Assembly (NCBI GenBank): GCA_028280785.1
Contig: JANQLF010000116.1
Coordinates: forward strand, 1-64,000
Source of the DNA: Planctomycetota bacterium
Lineage (GTDB): Bacteria > Planctomycetota > UBA11346
Reading direction: 5' to 3'
Length of the DNA: 64,000 bases
Shown: in pieces, positions 1 through 8,124 of the stretch
How the letters are laid out: every line of letters starts with the position of its first letter
Numbering within the stretch: the stretch's first letter is position 1
Translations under genes and position numbers: made by a program
Notes under the pieces: generated by a model
The model's input: the letters and a program-made list of their open reading frames with translations, nothing else
Databases searched by the model: none
What the model was told of the DNA's origin: nothing

Positions 1-2
1 AC

Positions 3-1124
3 TGTGGATTTAAAGAGATTCACGACACCGGCAGCGGTGGTATGGAAAGTGCCGAAGACGTTACACCGAGCGCATTAAAATGGATTAAAGAACATGCCAA
101 AGAAGACGATTGGTACTTGCACGTCAACTATTGGGACCCGCATACACCGTATCGCGTGCCTGAAGAATACGGCAATCCTTTTGAGGATGAACCAATTGAA
201 GAATGGTATACGCAAGAATTAATTGATAAGCATCAGAAAAAAGCCGGTCCACATAGCATTCAAGATATTGCGATGTATGACGATTCCTGCCCAGAAAAAT
301 ATAAGCCACGTTTTCTTGGTCGCATCGACAATATGGACGACATGAAAAAATTCATCGACGGTTATGATTGTGGTATTCATTATATGGATTCACACATAGG
401 CCAATTACTCGAAGCGTTTAAAGCTGAAGGTGTTTATGACGACTTGGCTATTATTGTCAGCGCCGACCACGCCGAAAACATGGGTGAACTTGGTATTTAT
501 GCAGAGCATGCGACAGCGGATTACGTGAACTGTCGTATCCCAATGATTTTCCGTTGGCCAAACGGTGGTGCCAAAGGTCATGTCGATACCGGTCTGCATT
601 ATAATTTAGACATTGCACCAACGATTGCTGAGTTATTGGATGTCGATGATACGCATTTGCAGCTGCATTGGGATGGTAAGAGCTATGCCAAATCCATTAC
701 TGAAAAAGCCGATACCGGCTACGATCAAATTGTAATCAGTCAGTGTGCCCACGTTTGTCAACGTGGTGTGCGTTGGGGACCATATTTATATATGCGCACC
801 TATCATGATGGTTTCCATCTCTTCCCACAAGAAATGGTCTTTAATATTGAAGATGATCCGAAGGAAGAGCATAACCTGGCTGAATCGCATCCAGAATTAT
901 GTCATGAAGGTGCCTGGCGCTTATCCAAGTGGCATGATCAGATGATGGCAACTATGCCTGAGGGCTATCATGATGATCCGTTGTGGAATGTGATTAAAGA
1001 AGGCGGTCCGCTACATGCGCGCGGTCATTTAGCGACCTATTCCAAACGTCTTGAGGAAACCGGACGTGCCGAGCATGTGCCGGAATTAAAACGCCGACAT
1101 CCACGTGAATTTACAAATGTGTAA
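3..1124 (+). CDS. sulfatase, 3' part (start outside window)
   Basis: This is the C-terminal part of a type I sulfatase, which hydrolyses sulfate esters, probably on sugars. The frame is open from base 3 (CGFKEIHDTG...) through the ATG at 42, so 42 is an internal Met and the gene is cut by the window edge. Visible family features are HVNYWDPHTPY near residue 27 of the track protein, the metal-binding DH in SADHAENMG near 142, and the closing block around EDDPKEEHNLAE. The CxPxR formylglycine site must lie upstream of the window. It ends in a bidirectional terminator shared with the convergent lipoprotein gene. The family is clear; the substrate is unknown. Confidence 0.9.
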   Translation, partial: CGFKEIHDTGSGGMESAEDVTPSALKWIKEHAKEDDWYLHVNYWDPHTPYRVPEEYGNPFEDEPIEEWYTQELIDKHQKKAGPHSIQDIAMYDDSCPEKYKPRFLGRIDNMDDMKKFIDGYDCGIHYMDSHIGQLLEAFKAEGVYDDLAIIVSADHAENMGELGIYAEHATADYVNCRIPMIFRWPNGGAKGHVDTGLHYNLDIAPTIAELLDVDDTHLQLHWDGKSYAKSITEKADTGYDQIVISQCAHVCQRGVRWGPYLYMRTYHDGFHLFPQEMVFNIEDDPKEEHNLAESHPELCHEGAWRLSKWHDQMMATMPEGYHDDPLWNVIKEGGPLHARGHLATYSKRLEETGRAEHVPELKRRHPREFTNV

Positions 1125-1126
1125 AT

Positions 1127-1158
1127 AAAAAAGGGAGGCTGGATGGCCTCCCTTTTTT
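1127..1158. terminator. bidirectional intrinsic terminator
   Basis: A perfect GGGAGGC / GCCTCCC stem with a 6-base loop is flanked by an A-run on the left and a T-run on the right. It therefore works as an intrinsic terminator on both strands, between the convergent sulfatase and lipoprotein genes. Confidence 0.9.
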
Positions 1159-1178
1159 AATTTCGTTGTGTAAGACAA

Positions 1179-2027
1179 TTAGTTGCCAGGGGCAGACTTC
1201 AATTTATTGAGTTGCTCATTAAGTTTGTCCGCTGATTTGGCTTCAGCCCATTTGCCGTTTATCTTTTTCAGGTTGGTCGTCACGGTTTGTTTGGTTCCAA
1301 AAATTTCAAAGCTCACAGTTACGTCTGCAGCGTCGCCATTTTGTTCGACTTTGTCGATGCTAACTGAGTTGAGCATTTTATCGATTGAAATGTCATAAAT
1401 AGCCAATGCTTCTTTAACGCCACCTAAGACAACATCACCCTTGTCGAGTAATTGGTCAAAGCTCAGCGCCTGCATGTCGCTCATTGTTTTTAAGTTGAGT
1501 TTTGTTGCGGTGCTTTGAACGACTTTCATAGCACTGCGCACCTTTTCTGGGTTAGCAACATCAGCAGATTTAATCCAGTCAGTTAAACTGCCGAGGAACA
1601 CTTTTGCTTGTTCTTTTTGTTGGGCATCAAGATCTGGAGAGTTTAAAGCGCCACCAGCTAACATGCCAACCATGCCAGCTAATTGCTCGCTATTTACTTG
1701 TGCTAATTGCGCTTCAACCATTGGCATCATTTGATCAATGAATTCACCAGAGGTGACCGATTTCATTTGTGCTTCGAAGCGTTGTTTTTCGCCTTCATTG
1801 GGTTCTTTTTTGCGTTGTTCATCCCATTTTTTTGCAGCGTCTGCTTTTTGTTCGGGAGTGAGCATATTATCAACAATGGCGGAGACGTCGTTCGATTTGA
1901 ATGCTTCGACGTTGGCCATGATCGAGCCATCAGGCGTACTCGGATCAGGTGCGGCACTGCCACCGCAGGCCTGTAAACAGATAACGCCGGCAGCAAAACC
2001 AGCCATTAAACAATGTTTCAATGTCAT
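1179..2027 (-). CDS. putative lipoprotein of unknown function
   Basis: A 282-residue protein with a lipoprotein signal: a short basic start, a hydrophobic stretch and the lipobox LQAC near residue 20, followed by GGSAAPDPSTPDGS. It is likely anchored to a membrane facing the periplasm. The rest looks helical and charged, with a C-terminal segment (DVTVSFEIFGTKQTVTTNLKK) that resembles the small beta domains closing many DUF-type lipoproteins (DVTV...K.NGKW). I do not recognise the family. It stands alone on the minus strand and converges with the sulfatase. Confidence 0.75.
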   Translation of the reverse strand: MTLKHCLMAGFAAGVICLQACGGSAAPDPSTPDGSIMANVEAFKSNDVSAIVDNMLTPEQKADAAKKWDEQRKKEPNEGEKQRFEAQMKSVTSGEFIDQMMPMVEAQLAQVNSEQLAGMVGMLAGGALNSPDLDAQQKEQAKVFLGSLTDWIKSADVANPEKVRSAMKVVQSTATKLNLKTMSDMQALSFDQLLDKGDVVLGGVKEALAIYDISIDKMLNSVSIDKVEQNGDAADVTVSFEIFGTKQTVTTNLKKINGKWAEAKSADKLNEQLNKLKSAPGN

Positions 2028-2169
2028 AAAAATTTCCTAGATTAGGGTGAATGGTAGATGGGCCCGGAACTATAGTGGGGTGAATACTAATGTCTACATT
2101 GCTGCATGCGGGCACGACTTGATTTATCTAAGCAGCACGCCTGCCTATGCATACGTAATCTCGGGCTTT

Positions 2170-2577
2170 CTAATAAATGCCAGCTAATGTATAGATGACG
2201 ACCAAGGCGACGAAGGTCAGCGTGAGCAGGTGATATCCAGCACGTTTCCAGCTTGTATTTAAATAATCGGCAACATCAAAGACGCCTTGCAAGCCCAGAC
2301 GTACACCCCAAAAAACAACAACGTAGATGCAGAATGCGCGGCCGAGGGTGTTGTTGCTGACCAGCTCTTCGTGAAAAAGGATGCTGATGATGGCAAAGGC
2401 GATAATGGAGAGCACGACATAAGTAGCGTAGACCCAATGCATTTGTCTGTGTAAGCGTGGTAGGCTTTGCAATTCATCTGCCCAACGTAATTGCGTCGGT
2501 ACTAATGCTGAGGCAATTAAAATACTTAATTGAGCAAGGCCTGCTAAGAAAACCAAGGTGGGTAAGATCTCTGTCAT
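2170..2577 (-). CDS. small integral membrane protein paired with MBOAT gene
   Basis: A 135-residue protein with four predicted membrane segments (near residues 5-27, 48-68, 80-100 and 112-132). No catalytic motif is visible. Its ATG overlaps the stop of the upstream acyltransferase gene (ATGA), which implies translational coupling and probably joint function, for example as a partner subunit or substrate handler. Family not recognised. Confidence 0.75.
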   Translation of the reverse strand: MTEILPTLVFLAGLAQLSILIASALVPTQLRWADELQSLPRLHRQMHWVYATYVVLSIIAFAIISILFHEELVSNNTLGRAFCIYVVVFWGVRLGLQGVFDVADYLNTSWKRAGYHLLTLTFVALVVIYTLAGIY

Positions 2578-3446
2578 GATAATGCTCCTATCGCTTGCAT
2601 GAATGGTAGCATGATATTTTCAACAAAAATTGGTGGAAAGAGCAAATAAGCAGGGGCAATTAAAATAATTAAGGTAAATAACCATCCTTTGAATCCTTTG
2701 TCACAGTGTAATTGTCGTTGTATAAGGATGCCAAATCCTTGAATTAAAAAATAAAGTGTTGGTCCACCATAAGCGCCACCAGCAGGTACAGTGATAACTA
2801 ATTCATGTAAGAGGCCAGAAAATAAAAATCCAAGTAATAATGCAACGCGCACGTTTAATCGAGTGCGTAGTGGTTTAAATAAAAAACGATGGGTGAAATC
2901 ACGAAACGCGGTATTCCAATGTTTACCCCAAAAATCAGCAAGGTTTTGTGCCGTCAGTGGTTTATTCATAAATGGCTGTGCTTGAACACCGCGGCTGCGC
3001 CAAAAGCAACCGAGTAATTGCAAAACAGCAAAATGAAAAATTAAAGAAAAGCCAATCATCCCAATCCAACCAATAAGATAAGGATCTGCGTCAATCCGAT
3101 CTGGCAGGTAAAATAAAAAGATGCCACCAAGCGCAGCTAAGCCGATTGCGCTGAAGCTTGCTGTATTGCCGAGAATTTGTCGCTGCGCAGTTGGTCGAAG
3201 AAAACTTCGCGCATCTAAGCCTGGCCACAGATAGAGATAGGCGATGTTTTGCCACAGCGGCGCTGCCCTATGCCCTTGCCAGCTCATCCATTTGAAGCCA
3301 GCGAAAATAGCTAAGACCAGTGTCCACATATACATATAGCGTGGCCATTGATCGGGAAAGAGCACTAAGACCAGACCGAGTGGAAGCAGGGCCAGAACCC
3401 AGAGCTGCCACAATGCTTTATCCTCAATGTCTTTTATTTCTGTCAT
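2574..3446 (-). CDS. MBOAT / wax-synthase-like membrane O-acyltransferase
   Basis: A 290-residue polytopic membrane protein. The block NLADFWGKHWNTAFRDFTH followed by a hydrophobic segment with FSGLLHELV matches the membrane-bound O-acyltransferase / wax-synthase type: the FWGKHWN-like motif and the conserved membrane His of LLHEL. Such enzymes move an acyl group from acyl-CoA or acyl-ACP to an alcohol or glycan hydroxyl. At 290 residues it is shorter than alginate-type MBOATs (about 470) and closer to the plant wax-synthase-like group. The acceptor cannot be read from the sequence. It is coupled to the small membrane protein downstream. Confidence 0.75.
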   Translation of the reverse strand: MTEIKDIEDKALWQLWVLALLPLGLVLVLFPDQWPRYMYMWTLVLAIFAGFKWMSWQGHRAAPLWQNIAYLYLWPGLDARSFLRPTAQRQILGNTASFSAIGLAALGGIFLFYLPDRIDADPYLIGWIGMIGFSLIFHFAVLQLLGCFWRSRGVQAQPFMNKPLTAQNLADFWGKHWNTAFRDFTHRFLFKPLRTRLNVRVALLLGFLFSGLLHELVITVPAGGAYGGPTLYFLIQGFGILIQRQLHCDKGFKGWLFTLIILIAPAYLLFPPIFVENIMLPFMQAIGALS

Positions 3447-3550
3447 TACAGAAATTATAGTAACAATAAGATTGTGATCAACAAGAACTTAGAACACTGG
3501 CTAGTAACAAAAACACTTGTTGCGTTTTATAATTAAGTATTCTACATACA

Positions 3551-6331
3551 ATGAAAGTATCGTCCTATATCACACTTACTGTCCTTATCTTCCTATTCTC
3601 TGCATGTGGAGGTGGAGGTGGTTCGTCGTCTGGGTCTAAAAAAAGCGTCGAACCAAATTTAGCCCCAAGCATCACCGGTTTTAGCGATACCATTATTAGA
3701 ACCGACACGGCCACTTATACATTAAATGGAACTGATCCTGAAGGTGATGATTTAACGTATGTGATTACCACTGCACCAACATATGCAAACATAGAAATAA
3801 ATGGTGATCAACTCAAATACCTTCCGCCTACTGGATTTATTGGTATTGATACTTTTAGCATAGCTGCCAGTGATGGCGTGAATCAGAGTGATCCGGTTGA
3901 TGTAACCATTACTGTTGTGCATGAGCCGAATGCAGATCCGTATTTAGTAACAGGCGCAACTGTGCCTAGTGTGACGAGTTCTGAAAACTTTCACGCAGCG
4001 CGTTATGTATCTCAATCAGAGAACGGAGAATTCATTGCATATGCAAAGCGTGAATTGACATATGTTACAGGAACTTACTCAAGTCAAATTCATTATGTAA
4101 GAAAGAATGTGATTACCGGTGAAGAAATTGTAATAAATGAAGATGATCTAGGGGATTATTTTTACATTGCAACTGCTTCATTGGTATTAAGTGGTGATGG
4201 TCGATATGCGTTTTATTCCTCTTATTCGCGAAGATATCGAATTGATTTAGAAACCAGAACTATAGATCGATTTGATGTGCACACAGATAGTACCCCAGCA
4301 AACAGTAGCGATAATTCTTCAAGTGTATATGCAGTTCTAGCTTCTAACAATGATGGTAGTCGAATTGTTTTTCTTTCTTCCGCATCTAATTTAATTAATA
4401 GCGACTTCAATGGCAATGTCGTCGATGCATTCATGCATGATTTTAATTCTAGAAGTACACATAAAATCAGTGATAATCATATTGGTGCGACGTCAGCTGT
4501 AACTATGAGCGCAGATGGAAATACTTTTGTTTATCAGGTAGATGTGAGTGGTTCGGAGAAACTTTTTAAATACGTATATGATTTAGATTCTCACGAATTA
4601 ATATCAAAAAATGGATCTGGGGTGGAAGCAAATGGGGACTGTGAGGTGCCTGTATTGAGTGGAGATGCAAGTCATTTGATATTTAATTCCAAGGCAACTA
4701 ATTTAGACCCTATTGATGTATCTACGAACACCGACCTGTATCTTAAGAATTTAGGTACAGGTAATGCGTCCGTAGTGAATTATGATGCTTTAGACAGGCG
4801 ATTGGGTGTCAGGACTCCTTTTGACGGATCGAATATAAATAAATCTTATGATATTTCATTTGATGGTAGCAAGATAGCTCTCGAATTGAGTGATAATCTG
4901 GACGTGTTGGAAGGCGCGGCAAATTTTCCAGATGTTTATGTGAAATCGACAGATACCGGTGATTATGTAAATATCAACAGATCCAGTTCGGGTGAGTTTG
5001 GGACGTCAATGTCTTCTTATATTCAATTTGATGCAAGCGGTAGCATTGCTATTTTTCGAACGGCATCGCCAAATTTAGTTACATTAGATAATAACGGAGA
5101 CGAGGATCTATTTGTACATAAATTGAGTACTGGTGAAACATCTCTAATAAATGAGGTGTCAAGGAGTGTGGGAAGGCATGACGATATGAATGTTGGGGAT
5201 ATAGATGGAACTGGCCAATATGTAGTATATGCAACTAGGAGTGCTACGCTTACAGAAAATGATAGTGGTCCAACCATCGACATTTTTATTCACGATTGTT
5301 TTAATGGTTCTACAACGCCTTTGTACAATTTACCGCGAGCATTTTCCGCTTATAGATCATCTGAACCTAGAATAGATGATGCTGCACAGTATGTTTGTTT
5401 TATTAGTAGTATTAGAGATTTGGTTGTAGATGATACCAACTCTATTTCTGATCTAATGCTATGGAAGCGATCAGATAATTCTATTGTGCGCATTAATATA
5501 CATACGGATGGCACTGAGGCCGATGGCGAGCCAGAATCAGCTAATATTAGTCCAGATGGTACCCATGTTGTTTTTAGTTCGACCGCTACAAATATTGAGG
5601 ACAATGATGGAGACAACGTTGAGGATGTGTGCATCCGAGATATCATTGGTCAAACAACTACGTTAATAAGTGTGCATACCGACGGGACAAAAGGTAATGA
5701 TTTTTCTACAAATCCAGTGTGCAGCAATAATGGATTAGTAGTTGCCTATGAATCGCAGTCAACCAATTTGGTTGATAACGATCTCAATGCAGAGAAGGAT
5801 ATCTTTGTTCGAGCAGCTGGGACGACCACATTGATTAGCAAGCATGATGATGGAACGATTGGCAATGACACATCACGTTTTCCAGATATTGATGCATCAG
5901 GACGCTATGTGGTTTTTCAATCCGATGCAAGTAATTTGGTTGATGACGATACTAATTCTCGGTCTGATGTGTTTTTATATGACCGTAATACCGACTCGAT
6001 TAAATTAATTAGCCGACATACAGATGGAACTATTGGCAATAGAGGTAGTTACCAGCCTAAGATCAATAGCGACGGAACTCATGTTATTTTTATTAGCTCG
6101 TCTAATAATTTGATTGATGGAGATAGTGGGCTGTCGTCTTATGATATTTTTGTTCATGATATATTGTTTGATACAACAGAATTGGTTAATCCTGCAATTC
6201 ATAACGAATTGATTTATTCGACTACGTATCAAGTTCCTATGTTGGGAGTGAGCGGTAATGGATCTTTTATATCAACAGAGTGGGACTACAACATTTGGCG
6301 ATTAGCCTTAGTGCCAACAGGTTCGCTATAA
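3551..6331 (+). CDS. large lipoprotein with Ig/cadherin-like domain and PD40-type beta-propeller repeats
   Basis: A 926-residue surface or periplasmic lipoprotein. It has a signal peptide, the lipobox FSAC and a Gly/Ser-rich tether (GGGGGSSSGS). Residues about 35-130 form a cadherin-like/Ig module (TLNGTDPEGDDLTYVI, LKYLPPTGFIGIDTFSIAASDG). From about 150 to the end run many TolB/PD40-like blade repeats of the form SxDGxxVVFxSxAxNLVxxDxNxxxDVFVxD. That gives one or two beta-propellers, probably for binding carbohydrate or protein. No catalytic residues are evident. It is monocistronic and converges with yaiI. Confidence 0.8.
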   Translation: MKVSSYITLTVLIFLFSACGGGGGSSSGSKKSVEPNLAPSITGFSDTIIRTDTATYTLNGTDPEGDDLTYVITTAPTYANIEINGDQLKYLPPTGFIGIDTFSIAASDGVNQSDPVDVTITVVHEPNADPYLVTGATVPSVTSSENFHAARYVSQSENGEFIAYAKRELTYVTGTYSSQIHYVRKNVITGEEIVINEDDLGDYFYIATASLVLSGDGRYAFYSSYSRRYRIDLETRTIDRFDVHTDSTPANSSDNSSSVYAVLASNNDGSRIVFLSSASNLINSDFNGNVVDAFMHDFNSRSTHKISDNHIGATSAVTMSADGNTFVYQVDVSGSEKLFKYVYDLDSHELISKNGSGVEANGDCEVPVLSGDASHLIFNSKATNLDPIDVSTNTDLYLKNLGTGNASVVNYDALDRRLGVRTPFDGSNINKSYDISFDGSKIALELSDNLDVLEGAANFPDVYVKSTDTGDYVNINRSSSGEFGTSMSSYIQFDASGSIAIFRTASPNLVTLDNNGDEDLFVHKLSTGETSLINEVSRSVGRHDDMNVGDIDGTGQYVVYATRSATLTENDSGPTIDIFIHDCFNGSTTPLYNLPRAFSAYRSSEPRIDDAAQYVCFISSIRDLVVDDTNSISDLMLWKRSDNSIVRINIHTDGTEADGEPESANISPDGTHVVFSSTATNIEDNDGDNVEDVCIRDIIGQTTTLISVHTDGTKGNDFSTNPVCSNNGLVVAYESQSTNLVDNDLNAEKDIFVRAAGTTTLISKHDDGTIGNDTSRFPDIDASGRYVVFQSDASNLVDDDTNSRSDVFLYDRNTDSIKLISRHTDGTIGNRGSYQPKINSDGTHVIFISSSNNLIDGDSGLSSYDIFVHDILFDTTELVNPAIHNELIYSTTYQVPMLGVSGNGSFISTEWDYNIWRLALVPTGSL

Positions 6332-6332
6332 C

Positions 6333-6779
6333 CTAATGCAGTGCCTTGTGGATTAGCAGATCTAAACGCTGCTTAAATTTTTTACGGTCGCGGTCTTCCA
6401 TAGGTTTTTGCCCACTTTTGGATTCTCCAGCATCGCGCATGTATTGCATCAGTTCGCGCATGGCCATGGCTTCACCGATATTATTTTCATCGCGCGTTTC
6501 ACCACGGTTGGTTAATACCAATGCACCTTTTTCAATGCAGCGTGCGGCGAGTGGAATATCATCGCTTATAACAATGTCGTTGGCAGAGACTTGATCGACA
6601 ATCCAATTATCGGCGGCATCAAAATCATCATCAACCACTTCTAAGCGGATACTTGGGTCATTGGGCATATTCATCCATTGATTCGCAACGACATATACCA
6701 TCAGTTCGAAACGCTTCGCAACTGCGTAGCATTCATTTTTGACCGGGCAGGCGTCGGCATCAATATAAATAGTAACCAT
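6333..6779 (-). CDS. yaiI: YaiI/YqxD family protein (UPF0178)
   Basis: A 148-residue protein matching the YaiI/YqxD family along its whole length. It starts IYIDADACPVKNE, then has ...VVDDDFDAADNWIVDQV, ANDIVISDDIPLAARCIEKGA and RGETRDENNIGEAM. The fold is PIN/NYN-like with acidic residues typical of a nuclease centre, but the family has no agreed function. It is cytosolic. The gene lies one base from the end of the propeller lipoprotein gene on the opposite strand. Confidence 0.92.
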   Translation of the reverse strand: MVTIYIDADACPVKNECYAVAKRFELMVYVVANQWMNMPNDPSIRLEVVDDDFDAADNWIVDQVSANDIVISDDIPLAARCIEKGALVLTNRGETRDENNIGEAMAMRELMQYMRDAGESKSGQKPMEDRDRKKFKQRLDLLIHKALH

Positions 6780-6820
6780 GTATGCATGCTCGCGCTAAAA
6801 ATGTAACAGCAAGACTTGGT

Positions 6821-7180
6821 TTATAGGTGTGATAATTTTTCAGTAATAATGTTGATGAATGAACGGCTATTGCTGTGCTGGGCAATAGCTGTGGCATCTA
6901 GGAAAATGATGAGTTCTGATTCATTTGCTTGTTGCAATATTACTGGGTAATCAAATTGTTCAGAGTAAGTCTGCTCGAATTCATCTTTATGTAAAAAGAT
7001 AAATTCATGTTCACTTTGCTGACGAAATGCTTTCCATTCATCGCGCTCGCTCAATGTACTATGCGTTAACTGACATAATTGACATTGATAGGTGCCGGGG
7101 CTGATGATTTTGTGTGCGATATCGAGCGCTGCGTTCATTTTACCGCTATTGGCGTTATACACAAAGATGAGCTTAGCCAT
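6821..7180 (-). CDS. hypothetical protein, GTPase/thioredoxin-neighbour type (~119 aa)
   Basis: I place the start at the internal Met of MAKLIFVYNANSGKMNAALD (7180) rather than the track start at 7288, because the longer version would overlap the AraC gene deeply. The protein has a beta start (IFVYNANSG), a QCQLCQLTHSTLS segment with a CxxC pair, and an EHEFIFLHKDEFEQTY block. Similar short proteins occur widely as conserved hypotheticals; I do not know the function. It overlaps the end of the AraC gene by 8 bases, so the two are probably cotranscribed. Confidence 0.7.
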   Translation of the reverse strand: MAKLIFVYNANSGKMNAALDIAHKIISPGTYQCQLCQLTHSTLSERDEWKAFRQQSEHEFIFLHKDEFEQTYSEQFDYPVILQQANESELIIFLDATAIAQHSNSRSFINIITEKLSHL

Positions 7181-8042
7181 TAGATAATTTACGATCTGCC
7201 TTGGGGCTGTGTTTGAAGTATTTTTTATACACACGGGCAAAATAGTTGGAGTCATTGATGCCGACTTCTTTGGCGATGTCGCTAACACGTTTTTCGGTGC
7301 TTTGCAATAATTCCTGGGCGCGTCGCAGACGTCGTTGCAACAAGTAGTGCATTGGGCTACAGCTAAAGCAGCGCTGAAAATAACGATTCAAAGTGCTGAC
7401 CGACATAGCGGCTTTATTACTGAGTTGTTCTAAATTAATTGACGTGGCATAATTAGTATCGATGTAACGCAGCACGTCCTCTAATTGCAAGAGTGCATCA
7501 TGTTGATGCGAACTGTGCTGGCTATGCTCGCGTGCACATTCTATTAATAATAAATCAAGGCGATGCCTAATGCTTTGTTGATAGCCGGGTAATTGTTCTT
7601 CGAGTTCGCGGCGCATATCTTGAATAGACTGCATCATACGTAAACGCGTTTCATCATCGATATGTAAATGGCTGCTAAAATCATGTTGGGTGCGCAATAA
7701 GGGTTCCAGCGCAATAAATGCATTAAAGCCAGGTATCGAACGTAATTGATTGCGTTCGCACCAGGCAGCATCAATACACAAATTAATTAAATCTAAATCT
7801 TGGCATTGTTCGTAGCCGTGCTCCATGAATGGCGGGATCACAAAAACATCACCGGCTTGAATCGGCCAAGCATCATCGCGCAGTAAATGCACGCCTTCAC
7901 CACCAGTAATGATGACGAGTTCGACATAGTCGTGACGATGGAGGCTGAGTTCATCCTGTGGTTCCATGAAGACCAGGCCGACAGGGCTCTCCTGATCGTG
8001 GAGCATCAGCACCGGCGAATTCGTTTCCCTAGTGTATACCAT
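7173..8042 (-). CDS. AraC-family transcriptional regulator with cupin sensor
   Basis: A 289-residue regulator. The N-terminal half is a cupin-like arabinose-binding fold (HRHDYVELVIITGGEGVHLL, GDVFVIPPFMEHGY), and residues about 190-285 form the double helix-turn-helix of AraC proteins (SVSTLNRYFQRCFSCSPMHYL, VSDIAKEVGINDSNYFARVYKKYF). It is divergent from the alpha-L-rhamnosidase gene 82 bases away, so it likely activates that gene in response to rhamnose or a rhamnoside. A plausible minus-strand promoter (TTGTCA, 18 bases, CATAAT) would put the transcript start almost at the ATG, giving a leaderless message. Confidence 0.9.
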   Translation of the reverse strand: MVYTRETNSPVLMLHDQESPVGLVFMEPQDELSLHRHDYVELVIITGGEGVHLLRDDAWPIQAGDVFVIPPFMEHGYEQCQDLDLINLCIDAAWCERNQLRSIPGFNAFIALEPLLRTQHDFSSHLHIDDETRLRMMQSIQDMRRELEEQLPGYQQSIRHRLDLLLIECAREHSQHSSHQHDALLQLEDVLRYIDTNYATSINLEQLSNKAAMSVSTLNRYFQRCFSCSPMHYLLQRRLRRAQELLQSTEKRVSDIAKEVGINDSNYFARVYKKYFKHSPKADRKLSNG

Positions 8043-8048
8043 GACAAG

Positions 8049-8078
8049 ATTATGCTATAAACTTGCAAATAATGACAA
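8049..8078 (-). promoter_or_regulatory. candidate promoter of the AraC gene
   Basis: On the minus strand, TTGTCA (8078-8073) and CATAAT (8054-8049) are spaced by 18 bases, close to a sigma-70 consensus. The expected transcript start is at or next to the annotated ATG. This is a sequence match only. Confidence 0.45.
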
Positions 8079-8095
8079 CAAATTACTCATAGATC

Positions 8096-8117
8096 TGCTA
8101 TAATGGCTGTTCAGGAG
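8096..8117 (+). promoter_or_regulatory. extended -10 and ribosome binding site of the rhamnosidase gene
   Basis: TGCTATAAT is an extended -10 element at 8096-8104, followed by AGGAG at 8113-8117, which is 7 bases before the ATG at 8125. No good -35 is visible, which fits a promoter needing an activator such as the divergent AraC protein. Confidence 0.5.
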
Positions 8118-8124
8118 CAAAGTT

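Noticed and set aside
42-1124. Complete gene starting at the ATG at 42
   Set aside because: The frame is open to the window edge and the CxPxR sulfatase motif is missing, so this is only the 3' part of the gene.
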